Positions 1 to 7,943 of a stretch of 64,000 nt of DNA are shown here, in pieces. The position numbers and the translations under genes were made by a program. This stretch comes from an uncultured SAR116 cluster alpha proteobacterium (GTDB taxonomy: Bacteria > Pseudomonadota > Alphaproteobacteria > Puniceispirillales > Marisalimonadaceae), in NCBI GenBank assembly GCA_902615025.1, contig CACMNV010000002.1, positions 62,001 to 126,000 on the forward strand, read 5' to 3'. The notes beneath the pieces were generated by a model, which worked only from the letters and a program-made list of their open reading frames with translations, did not search any database and was not told the DNA's origin. Positions within the stretch are counted from its first letter, which is position 1. Every line of letters begins with the position of its first letter.

Positions 1-1082
1 AGCTAATTGATAGAAACTTTATGTTTAGCAATGAGAATATCAATGAAGACCTAATTCAACCAGCATCCATTGATCTAAGGTTAGGTTTTAAAGCCTGGCG
101 TGTTCCTGCATCATTTTTACCTGGCAAAAATAGTACGGTTGAAGAGAAGTTAAATCAAATAGCAATGCATGAATTTAGTTTATCAAATGGTGCAGTGTTA
201 GAATGTGGTTGTGTATACATTGTAAAATTATTAGAAGGTCTGAATTTACCAAAAAATATATCTGGTATGGCTAACCCAAAAAGCTCAACAGGAAGATTAG
301 ATGTTTTTACACGTTTAATTGTTGATAGAACTCAGCAATTTGAAAATGTTCCAAAAGGTTATAAAGGTTCTTTATACTTGGAAATTTCTCCAAGAACTTT
401 TTCAGTAGTTGTGAGAACTGGTACTCGACTAAATCAATTGAGGTTTTCAATTGGTGATACAAGTTTAACAGACAAACAAATGGCTGAACTTCAAAACAAA
501 CATGATTTGATAAAAAACAATGAATCATCTGAACTATCGGATAAATTAGAAAACGGATTGCCTTTATCAGTAGATTTAAAGGGTGTTGATGGGATTGTAG
601 GATATAAAGCAAAAAAACATTCGAAGTTAATTGATTGTGATAAAGTTAAAAATTATAAGGTCTCCTCTTTTTGGGAGAAGATAACGATTGACGATTTAAT
701 AATTTCGGAAGAAAATCAAAATAGATCTTTAGTTTTAAGTCCAGATGCTTTTTATATATTATGTAGTAAGGAATCAGTTTCAGTTCCAAAAAATCTAGCT
801 GCTGAAATGCGGCCTTACGATACTAATATTGGAGAATTCAGAGCTCATTATGCAGGCTTTTTTGATCCTGGATTTGGCTCTCCAGAATTGAATGCTAATG
901 ATACCAAAGCAGTACTTGAGGTAAGATCACATGATGTGCCATTTATAATTGAAGATGGACAAACTATTTGTCGATTAGTTTATGAACCCATGTCAAATAT
1001 CCCAGATAAATTATATGGTGAAATAAAAGGCAAAAATAATTATCAATCCCAAGGTTTAAAATTATCTAAACATTTTGTATAA
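1..1082 (+). CDS. dcd: dCTP deaminase, double-domain form (5' end cut by window)
   Basis: Deaminates dCTP to dUTP, feeding dTMP synthesis. The frame is open to the first base of the window, and the residues before the first ATG (position 21) already read like the family N-terminus, so the true start lies outside the window. The motif IQPASIDLRLG follows, then a first-domain core with ANPKSSTGRLDVF. A second, divergent copy of the fold contains AAEMRPYDTNIGEFRAHYAG. This duplicated layout of about 360 residues is typical of alphaproteobacterial 2'-deoxycytidine 5'-triphosphate deaminases, whereas the E. coli enzyme has a single domain of about 190. The next gene, argD, starts 40 bases downstream and may be co-transcribed. 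Function is assigned by family resemblance. Confidence 0.9.
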   Translation, partial: LIDRNFMFSNENINEDLIQPASIDLRLGFKAWRVPASFLPGKNSTVEEKLNQIAMHEFSLSNGAVLECGCVYIVKLLEGLNLPKNISGMANPKSSTGRLDVFTRLIVDRTQQFENVPKGYKGSLYLEISPRTFSVVVRTGTRLNQLRFSIGDTSLTDKQMAELQNKHDLIKNNESSELSDKLENGLPLSVDLKGVDGIVGYKAKKHSKLIDCDKVKNYKVSSFWEKITIDDLIISEENQNRSLVLSPDAFYILCSKESVSVPKNLAAEMRPYDTNIGEFRAHYAGFFDPGFGSPELNANDTKAVLEVRSHDVPFIIEDGQTICRLVYEPMSNIPDKLYGEIKGKNNYQSQGLKLSKHFV

Positions 1083-1122
1083 ATTAGATTAATATTACTA
1101 TTTTTAATTAAGGATCTTTAAA

Positions 1123-2340
1123 ATGGCTTTAAGCCCAGACATAATGAAAACATATGGTCGAATTGATATTGCATTTACACACGGTAAAGGTAGTTTTCTC
1201 TTTTCTGAGGATGGAAATAAATATCTAGATTATGCAACTGGCATTGCTGTAAATGCATTTGGGCATTCTCACCCAGATTTAATAAATGCATTGCAAGATC
1301 AAGCTTCTAAATTATGGCATGTATCAAACCTTTATAAAATCCCGGAACAAGATAAAGTTGCGAATTTACTGGTAAAGTATTCATGTGCAAACCAAGCTTT
1401 TTTTTGTAATTCTGGTGCTGAGGCTACTGAGGGTGCTGTTAAAGTAGCAAGAAGATATGCTTGGTCTAAAAAGGATACTGAAAGAGATGAAATTTTATGT
1501 GTCACAGGAGCATTCCACGGCAGAACATTAGCTATGCTTGCAGCTAATGATAGACCTCTATTTAGAGAAGGTTTTGGTCCTAAGGTTCCAGGATTTAGTC
1601 ATGCTGAGTGGGGTAATATTGAAGATTTAAAAAAGAAATTAAATAATAAAGTAGCAGCTGTATTAATTGAGCCTGTTCAAGGTGAAGGTGGTGCTAGAAA
1701 AGCACCAATTAATTATTTAAAAGAAGTTGAGGCATTAACAAAAGAAAATGGATCTTTACTGATATCTGATGAAGTCCAAATCGGTATGGGTCGTTCTGGA
1801 AAGTTATTTGCTTATCAAAATGAGAATATCGAACCTGATATAATTGCGCTTGCAAAAGGATTAGGGGGAGGTTTCCCAGTTGGAGCAGTTCTTGCTAAAT
1901 CTGAAGTAGGTGATGCTATGGTCCCTGGAACTCATGGGAGTACTTTTGGTGGCAATCCTTTAGCAATGAGAGCTGCAGAGGTGGTAATTAATTTAATCAT
2001 TGAAGATGGATTTTTAGAAACTCTTAATGAAAAAATTAAATATTTGGACACTAAAATTAATTCTCTTATTAAAAATCAAACAAATAATTTAGAAAATCAC
2101 AATGAAATTTTATTTGTAAAAGCGAAAGGATATGGTTTTTTACGTGGCATAGAACTATCCGAAAAATTTTCTGTTGCTGATTTTTCCACAGAAGCTAGAA
2201 AAAAAGGCCTTTTGTTGGTTGGTGCAGCAGAAAATACTATTAGAATTTTACCACCGCTCAATACATCATTTGAAGAGATTGATTTAGCTTTTTTAAAATT
2301 AAAAGAGTTAGCCCAAGAGTTGTATAAAAAAAATGACTAA
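1123..2340 (+). CDS. argD: Acetylornithine aminotransferase
   Basis: Class III PLP-dependent aminotransferase of arginine synthesis, converting N-acetylglutamate semialdehyde to N-acetylornithine. The 405 residues match the family length. FCNSGAEATEGAVK is the cofactor phosphate region. ISDEVQIGMGRSG supplies the aspartate that contacts the pyridine nitrogen, and ALAKGLGGG contains the Schiff-base lysine at about residue 245. An AAGGA ribosome site precedes the ATG. The gene overlaps argF by 8 bases, so the two are probably translationally coupled. It may also act as succinyldiaminopimelate aminotransferase, as some ArgD proteins do; the sequence does not decide this. Confidence 0.95.
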   Translation: MALSPDIMKTYGRIDIAFTHGKGSFLFSEDGNKYLDYATGIAVNAFGHSHPDLINALQDQASKLWHVSNLYKIPEQDKVANLLVKYSCANQAFFCNSGAEATEGAVKVARRYAWSKKDTERDEILCVTGAFHGRTLAMLAANDRPLFREGFGPKVPGFSHAEWGNIEDLKKKLNNKVAAVLIEPVQGEGGARKAPINYLKEVEALTKENGSLLISDEVQIGMGRSGKLFAYQNENIEPDIIALAKGLGGGFPVGAVLAKSEVGDAMVPGTHGSTFGGNPLAMRAAEVVINLIIEDGFLETLNEKIKYLDTKINSLIKNQTNNLENHNEILFVKAKGYGFLRGIELSEKFSVADFSTEARKKGLLLVGAAENTIRILPPLNTSFEEIDLAFLKLKELAQELYKKND

Positions 2341-3229
2341 TTTTTTCGATATAAAAGATCTTTCTAAAAAAGACTTAGAAAGAATTATCGATGAATCAAT
2401 TAATATAAAAAAAAAGGGATGTGACAAAATACTTAAAAATAAAAATGTTTTAATGATTTTTGAAAAACCATCTCTTAGAACAAGAATTTCGTTTGAAGTT
2501 TGTATTAATGATTTAGGTGGAAACTCTCTAATTTTAAATTCAAATGAGTTTAAATTTGGAGAAAGAGAGAGTATTTATGATAGTGCTAAAGTTCTTGATA
2601 GATATGTGGATTTTATGATTATCAGATCCTTTGAACATTCAATTTTGAAAGAAGTAGAAAGTAATTTTTCAAAACCTATTATTAATGCATTGACAAATCA
2701 TAGTCATCCTTGCCAAGTTATTGCAGATTTAGTTACTTTTAAAGAGAAGTTTGGAGATTTTGAAAATAAAAAAGTGTCTTGGTTTGGAGATTATAATAAT
2801 GTAACTCAAAGTTGGGTAGAAGCAGCCGCGATTTTAAACATAAATTTTTATATTGCTTGCCCAAGTAAAGTTTCTGTCTCAAAAAATACAATTAAATGGT
2901 TAGAAGAGCAAAACAAACATTTAATTATTTCAGATAATGTGAATGATATTGCTAAAAATTCTGATTGTATAATGACCGATACGTGGATATCTATGGGAGA
3001 TAAAAAAGATAAATCTGTGGATCATTTCAAACCATTCCAAGTCAATTCAAATGTAATAGCATTAGCTAAAAAAGATGTAATTTTTATGCACTGTCTTCCC
3101 GCATATAGAGGAATGGAAGTTACAGATGAAGTTATAGATTCTAAAATGTCAGTTGTTTTTGATCAGGCTGAAAATAGAGTTCATGCTCAAAAATCTATAA
3201 TAAAACATTGTTGTAGAGATAATTATTAA
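2333..3229 (+). CDS. argF: Ornithine carbamoyltransferase
   Basis: Makes citrulline from ornithine and carbamoyl phosphate. Carbamoyl-phosphate-binding residues are seen at PSLRTR (residues 46-51) and HPCQ (125-128). DTWISMG is the ornithine-side SMG loop and HCLPA the catalytic cysteine region near residue 260. The 298 residues are normal to slightly short for OTCases. The usual STRTR motif reads SLRTR here, a substitution also known from acetyl- or succinylornithine carbamoyltransferases. However, the SMG loop and HCLPA favour a true ornithine enzyme. It overlaps argD by 8 bases and hslO follows after 11 bases; the argD-argF-hslO order is common in alphaproteobacteria. Confidence 0.93.
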   Translation: MTNFFDIKDLSKKDLERIIDESINIKKKGCDKILKNKNVLMIFEKPSLRTRISFEVCINDLGGNSLILNSNEFKFGERESIYDSAKVLDRYVDFMIIRSFEHSILKEVESNFSKPIINALTNHSHPCQVIADLVTFKEKFGDFENKKVSWFGDYNNVTQSWVEAAAILNINFYIACPSKVSVSKNTIKWLEEQNKHLIISDNVNDIAKNSDCIMTDTWISMGDKKDKSVDHFKPFQVNSNVIALAKKDVIFMHCLPAYRGMEVTDEVIDSKMSVVFDQAENRVHAQKSIIKHCCRDNY

Positions 3230-3240
3230 AAAGTTTTATT

Positions 3241-4119
3241 GTGGTTTTAGAAAATTTAGTTATTCCTTTTCAGATTAATAACATTATTAAAGGGACTATT
3301 GTAAGATTAAGCTCTGTAGCATCTCAAATTATTAATAATGAATATCCTAAAAACATAAATTCAATATTTGCTGATTCTATTTCTATTACTGCTTCAATTG
3401 GATCTAGAATGAAAAATGATGGTGTTTTTAGTTTTCAAGCTCAGAGTAAGGGGGTAATTAAAACAATTTTTGTCGATTTGAATAACACCTCATCAGTTCG
3501 GGGCTATATATCAGTTAATAATTTGGAAAATATTGAAAATCTTCCTTTTGAAAAACTAATATCAAATGGAACTTTGGCTTTAAATATTAAAGAAGGTAAG
3601 TTTTCTAAAAATTACCAAGGTCTAGTTGAAATTAAAGGTAAATCTATAAAAGATGCTATTGACAGCTATTTCAATTCATCTGAGCAAGTTAAATCTTTTT
3701 TTAAATTATTTAACATTTTTAATCTTAAAAAATACGACCCTGAGAGCAATCATATTGCTGGTGCAATTAAATTAGAATTAATGCCTGAGATAAATGACTT
3801 CAAAAATGCTGAAAAATCAAATGAAGATTGGGAAACTATATTAATGTTTTTAGAAACTATGAATTCTGAAGAATTTTTAAATATAAACAAAACATCAAAA
3901 CAAATTTTATTAAACTTATTTGGACAATACGAAATAAAAATTTTTGATGAAATAAATCTTAATAATAATTGTCAATGTTCAAATGAAAGAGTTTTAAATA
4001 CATTGAAGTCAATGGATCAAAAAGAAATAACATATTTGTTTAATGAAAAAAAATCAATTGAAGTAATATGTGAATTTTGTAAGACAAAAAGAGTTTTTAG
4101 TGAACAAGATATGGAATAG
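3241..4119 (+). CDS. hslO: Hsp33 redox-regulated chaperone
   Basis: Cytosolic holdase chaperone activated when oxidative stress releases zinc from a C-terminal cysteine switch. The switch is visible as a CxC pair (CQCSNE) followed by CxxC (CEFCKTKR) near the end of the 292-residue protein. The N-terminus (LVIPFQI) matches the usual LVLPFQL-type family opening, which supports GTG at 3241 as the start codon, 11 bases after the argF stop. It is last in the argD-argF-hslO run. Its stop codon abuts the convergent trkH stop with no bases between. Confidence 0.92.
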   Translation: MVLENLVIPFQINNIIKGTIVRLSSVASQIINNEYPKNINSIFADSISITASIGSRMKNDGVFSFQAQSKGVIKTIFVDLNNTSSVRGYISVNNLENIENLPFEKLISNGTLALNIKEGKFSKNYQGLVEIKGKSIKDAIDSYFNSSEQVKSFFKLFNIFNLKKYDPESNHIAGAIKLELMPEINDFKNAEKSNEDWETILMFLETMNSEEFLNINKTSKQILLNLFGQYEIKIFDEINLNNNCQCSNERVLNTLKSMDQKEITYLFNEKKSIEVICEFCKTKRVFSEQDME

Positions 4120-5565
4120 TTATTTTTTCCAAAATGATGCTGTAAACATTACTAATATTGCGAATATTTCTAATCTTCCCAATATCATTCCCGAACAAAG
4201 AATTAATTTTCCTAAATTAGGTATCTCAGCATAAGTGCCGTTAGGTCCGATCATTTCACCTAATCCGGGACCAACGTTTCCTATTGCAGATGCTGCGCCA
4301 GATAAAGAAGTCATGAAATCTAATCCTAAACTTCCAAGCAGACATGAAATAAGTATAAAAACAAGAATATATAAAAAGAAAAATCCCATAACAGATTCAG
4401 TAACAGATTCTGGAATTGGTTTTTTATTATAATAAGGAATAATTACTGCATGAGGCGTTAAAAGTTTTAATACTTGTGTTTTTGCATTAGCTATTAAAAC
4501 TTGAATTCTAGCCATTCTTAAACCACAAGTTGTTGAGCCCGCGCATCCACCCATAAACATTAATATTAAAAGTAAAGTTGTTGCAAACCCCCCCCATTGG
4601 CTAAAATCATCAGTGCCAAAGCCTGTTCCAGTTACAATTGAAACTACGTTGAAAATTGAAACTCTTAATGATGAAAAAAAATTCTGGCCATTTATATAGA
4701 GGTTGAACGTGACTATTGAAATTAGAAAAAATAAAATTAGTAAAAACCATTTTACTTGTTGGTCATTAATCAAATTTTTCCAGCCATTTTTTAAAATTGA
4801 TAAATAATGTATAAAAGGTAAGGATCCAACTATCATTCCAAGTACAATAATCATTTCTATATTTACTGAGTTGAATGCACCTAAGGATTCTGATTTCGTT
4901 GAATATCCACCAGTAGCAAGAGTTGTCATTGCGTGTGTTATAGAGTCAAATATTGGCATTCCAGCAAGCCATAGCATAAAAGCCCATATGGATGTTAAGA
5001 CGATATAAACAATACTTATGCCACTAGCAAAAATAGCGGCTCTAGGAATAATTTTATCTGGTGTTTCGTAAGATTCAGTTTTAAAGAGTTGCATGCCTCC
5101 GATCGATAACATTGGTAAAATTGCAATAGCCATTACAATTATACCAATTCCGCCAAGCCATTGAAGAAGAGCTCTCCATAAAAGTATCCCATAAGAAACT
5201 TGTTCAAGATTTGGTATTATAGTTGATCCTGTTGTAGTTATGCCAGATGTTGATTCAAAAAATGCGTCAATAAAATTTAAATTTAGATTCGAAAATAAAA
5301 AAGGTAATGATCCAAAAAGTGAGATAGAAATCCAGGCACTATTAGTTAGTAGAAAAGCTTGTCTAAGTTCAAGGTGTTCAGGATTACTTTCTCGTGAAGA
5401 TAGATACAGCCCTGCTCCAACAAATAAAGTTATGAAAGATGATACTAGAAACGCTGCCCAATCTTCGTCTCCAAGAATATAATCAATAAACCCAGGTATC
5501 AGCATAAATGCTGATAAAGTACAAAGTAACAAGCCTATTAAATTAATGACAGGTTGAAATTTCAT
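4120..5565 (-). CDS. trkH: Trk-type potassium uptake permease TrkH
   Basis: Integral membrane K+ channel-like subunit of the Trk system. The 481 residues carry the fourfold pore-loop pattern of the SKT family. The glycine-centred filters are TTTGST (about residues 110-114), TLATGGYS (about 215), VTGTGFGT (about 313) and GNVGPG (about 428), separated by paired membrane helices. The cytosolic NAD-binding partner TrkA is not in the window. folE lies 14 bases upstream on the same strand. The 3' end abuts hslO tail to tail with zero spacing and no hairpin terminator. Confidence 0.93.
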   Translation of the reverse strand: MKFQPVINLIGLLLCTLSAFMLIPGFIDYILGDEDWAAFLVSSFITLFVGAGLYLSSRESNPEHLELRQAFLLTNSAWISISLFGSLPFLFSNLNLNFIDAFFESTSGITTTGSTIIPNLEQVSYGILLWRALLQWLGGIGIIVMAIAILPMLSIGGMQLFKTESYETPDKIIPRAAIFASGISIVYIVLTSIWAFMLWLAGMPIFDSITHAMTTLATGGYSTKSESLGAFNSVNIEMIIVLGMIVGSLPFIHYLSILKNGWKNLINDQQVKWFLLILFFLISIVTFNLYINGQNFFSSLRVSIFNVVSIVTGTGFGTDDFSQWGGFATTLLLILMFMGGCAGSTTCGLRMARIQVLIANAKTQVLKLLTPHAVIIPYYNKKPIPESVTESVMGFFFLYILVFILISCLLGSLGLDFMTSLSGAASAIGNVGPGLGEMIGPNGTYAEIPNLGKLILCSGMILGRLEIFAILVMFTASFWKK

Positions 5566-5579
5566 AATTAATTATAGGT

Positions 5580-6197
5580 TTAATCTTTTATAAAGTCCAA
5601 AAATCTGTTTCTTAACTTTTCATCAGTTGAAAAGGATCCCTTGAATTGTGAAGTCACCATCATAGAATTTTTTTTATGAACACCTCTCGTTTTCATACAA
5701 TGGTGGTCGGCTTCTATTACAACTCCAACTCCAATTGGATTTAGATTATCATGTATTGCATTGATAATTTGAGATGTCATTATTTCTTGTGTTTGAAGAC
5801 GTTTTGCAAATGTATTAACTATTCTTGCTAATTTTGATATTCCAACGATGCTTTTATTCGGCAAGTATCCGACACTTGCATTGCCAATAATTGGAAGCAT
5901 ATGATGTTCACAATGACTTTCAAAATCTATTTTTTTTAAAACAACAATATCGTCATAACCCTGAATTTCTTTAAAAGTCTTAGACAGAATCTCTGATGGA
6001 TTTTCTTTATAACCAGCAAAATGCTCATTGAATGATTTAATAACTCTTTTAGGTGTTTCTAAAAGACCTTCTCTTTTAGGATCATCACCGATCCATGCTA
6101 TAATTGTTTCAACTGCTTTTTCAGCTTCCTCAGCTGTCACTTTTTTTTTTACATCATCACGTTTAAAAGCTTTAGTAATTGATGAATATGAAGACAT
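5580..6197 (-). CDS. folE: GTP cyclohydrolase I
   Basis: Converts GTP to 7,8-dihydroneopterin triphosphate, the entry step to tetrahydrofolate and to queuosine-type deazapurines. The zinc ligands are visible: Cys96 and His99 in HCEHHMLP and Cys167 in EADHHCMKTRG. The GISKLARIV segment is the conserved GTP-site helix. At 205 residues it is the normal type IA length. It lies 14 bases upstream of trkH on the same strand, and 82 bases separate it from the ABC ATPase gene upstream. Confidence 0.95.
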   Translation of the reverse strand: MSSYSSITKAFKRDDVKKKVTAEEAEKAVETIIAWIGDDPKREGLLETPKRVIKSFNEHFAGYKENPSEILSKTFKEIQGYDDIVVLKKIDFESHCEHHMLPIIGNASVGYLPNKSIVGISKLARIVNTFAKRLQTQEIMTSQIINAIHDNLNPIGVGVVIEADHHCMKTRGVHKKNSMMVTSQFKGSFSTDEKLRNRFLDFIKD

Positions 6198-6279
6198 AAT
6201 ATTTAATCCTTTTGGTATACTTAATTAGAAACGTAACATACTTACATCCCAAAACAACTGATTTATTAGAAATTTAGTT

Positions 6280-6915
6280 TTATGTGAATTTTGTAATGTT
6301 AAGTTCCATGTAATTATCTAAATTTTTAACTAGCCTATGTGATACAATTACACAAGGAATGTTAAGTTTTTTAATAAAATCAAATAAAAATTTTTGAAAT
6401 GACTTCATGGTTTTTTTATCTAAAGATGAAAATGGTTCGTCTAATAACAAAGCATTAGGATTTGAAATAATTGCTCTTAAACAAGCTATTCTTGCTTTTT
6501 GACCTCCTGAAAGCTCAGATGGATATTGATTTGAAAATTCAACCATATTAATTTGTTCTAAATAATTCATGGCCTGTACTTTTTTGTTTCTAGTTTGTTT
6601 TGGTAAAGAAAAAATTAAATTATTTTTAACATCAAAATGAGGAAACAAAAAATAATCTTGTAGCATATATCCAATTCTTTTATTTTGAATTGAAGTATTT
6701 GTTATATCAAGTTTATTAAGGTATATTTTACCTGTCCAAATTAAATTATTGTCATGAAAGCCTGAAATTAAATCTAGCAATGTAGATTTGCCAAGGCCGC
6801 TTTTCCCGGAAATTAAAAGTATTTCCCCTTTATTAACTTTAAAGCTTAGGTTTTTAATGAGAGGTTTTTTTTCTTTTTTATCAAAACTAAATGTAATATC
6901 TTTTACTTCTAACAT
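6280..6915 (-). CDS. ABC transporter ATP-binding protein (orphan)
   Basis: A compact 211-residue ABC ATPase. Walker A is SGKSGLGKST (36-45), the Q-loop glutamine is in MLQDYF (near 86), the signature is LSGGQ (135-139), Walker B is LLLDEP (157-161), and the switch histidine is in VIVSHR. The short length and the phrase NPNALLLDEPFSSLD resemble ThiQ- or YnjD-type importers. No permease or binding protein lies next to it, so the substrate is unknown. Its ATG is 22 bases from the divergent SprT-like gene, so the two must share a very small promoter region. Confidence 0.85.
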   Translation of the reverse strand: MLEVKDITFSFDKKEKKPLIKNLSFKVNKGEILLISGKSGLGKSTLLDLISGFHDNNLIWTGKIYLNKLDITNTSIQNKRIGYMLQDYFLFPHFDVKNNLIFSLPKQTRNKKVQAMNYLEQINMVEFSNQYPSELSGGQKARIACLRAIISNPNALLLDEPFSSLDKKTMKSFQKFLFDFIKKLNIPCVIVSHRLVKNLDNYMELNITKFT

Positions 6916-6937
6916 TTTAGATCAAAAAGCTTTTAAC

Positions 6938-7492
6938 ATGATTTTTAACATAATTAAAAATAGTAGATTTAAATTAATAAAAAACAAAAAAAAAAATATT
7001 TCAAAGAATAAATTTGAGGAATATAAATCTGAGTTTAAAAATTTTTATGATGAGGCAAACTCAAAACTTCAACAATTTAATTTAAATGATTGGAAAGTAA
7101 CTTTTGATTATGCAAAAAAAAGAGCTGGTGCTTGTATTTATTCCAAAAAAGAACTTTCTTTTTCAATATATTTTTTAAGGAACTCGTCTTCTTTTGACTT
7201 GAATGATACGTTATTACATGAAATATCGCATGCCCTTGTTGGGCCTAATCAGGGTCATAATCATATCTGGAAGAAAAAAGCTCTATCAATAGGATGTACT
7301 GGTAAAGTTTACCATTCTTTAAATTTTTCAAATCCAGGATGGATAAAATATTGTTCAAATTTTTGTTGGGAACAAAAATGTTATAGAAGAAAACAGAACC
7401 TTATCTGTAAAATTTGTAGGTCTGAAGTTTTATACAAAAAGAATTACGTTTCTTCTAACTCAACTAATGTTCCAGATAAATCATTAGGGTGA
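6938..7492 (+). CDS. SprT-like zinc metalloprotein
   Basis: A 184-residue protein with the SprT/Spartan-like layout. HEISH (residues 94-98) is an HExxH zinc site, with a further histidine in GHNHIW (107-109). A likely zinc ribbon follows, with cysteines in YCSNFCWEQKC and ICKIC. The ATG at 6938 was chosen because an upstream extension would run into the divergent ABC gene and has no family resemblance. SprT relatives act on DNA-protein crosslinks in eukaryotes, but the bacterial role is unsettled. The last 49 bases overlap, tail to tail, the end of the methylmalonyl-CoA epimerase gene. Confidence 0.75.
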   Translation: MIFNIIKNSRFKLIKNKKKNISKNKFEEYKSEFKNFYDEANSKLQQFNLNDWKVTFDYAKKRAGACIYSKKELSFSIYFLRNSSSFDLNDTLLHEISHALVGPNQGHNHIWKKKALSIGCTGKVYHSLNFSNPGWIKYCSNFCWEQKCYRRKQNLICKICRSEVLYKKNYVSSNSTNVPDKSLG

Positions 7493-7857
7493 ATAAATAT
7501 AACAGGTTTGTCATGAGCTCCAATTTTAGGATTTCCGTCACCCAAAATATTTATATTTTTATTTTTTAATGAATTTATAGTTTCTGTAATCTTTTCTACT
7601 TCAAAACAAATATGATGCATTCCGCCCTTAGGATTTTTTTCTAAAAACTTCGAAATTGGGCTTTCGTTATCAAGCGGTTCTAGCAATTCTATTTTTAAAT
7701 TAGAAAACTCTAAAAAAACTACTTTTACACCATGTTCTTCTAAAATTATTATATCGCTCTTTTTCATATCTAATGCTTGTTGCCATTTTAATGCAGCCTC
7801 TTTTATATCAGGAACTGCAATTGCAATATGGTTAATTTTTTTATTTTCGTTTTCCAT
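7444..7857 (-). CDS. mce: Methylmalonyl-CoA epimerase
   Basis: Interconverts (S)- and (R)-methylmalonyl-CoA, linking propionyl-CoA carboxylase to the mutase. The 137 residues form a vicinal-oxygen-chelate fold with two beta-alpha-beta modules. Candidate metal ligands are His10 (INHIAIAV), a glutamate in IELLEP, His82 (GMHHICFEV) and Glu133 (GTLVELEE), the family pattern. It is divergent from pccB, 86 bases away, which places the whole propionate route in one locus. Its 3' end overlaps the SprT-like gene by 49 bases on the opposite strand. Confidence 0.92.
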   Translation of the reverse strand: MENENKKINHIAIAVPDIKEAALKWQQALDMKKSDIIILEEHGVKVVFLEFSNLKIELLEPLDNESPISKFLEKNPKGGMHHICFEVEKITETINSLKNKNINILGDGNPKIGAHDKPVIFIHPNDLSGTLVELEET

Positions 7858-7930
7858 TTAATTCTTCCATTACTAATTGTAATACTTTATTTTTAATATA
7901 TTTTTATACTTATCATAATTTTAATCTATT

Positions 7931-7936
7931 AAAGGA
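7931..7936 (+). promoter_or_regulatory. Ribosome binding site that fixes an ATT start for pccB
   Basis: AAAGGA lies seven bases before the ATT at 7944. The intergenic region from 7858 has no ATG or GTG in any frame of this strand, and its single TTG is followed at once by a stop. This site, together with the family-like residues that begin at 7944, is the basis for the unusual start call. Confidence 0.7.
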
Positions 7937-7943
7937 AAAAAAA

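Noticed and set aside
2333..3229. argF as acetylornithine or succinylornithine carbamoyltransferase because of SLRTR
   Set aside because: The SMG loop, HPCQ and HCLPA blocks are those of ornithine enzymes; the single substitution is not enough.
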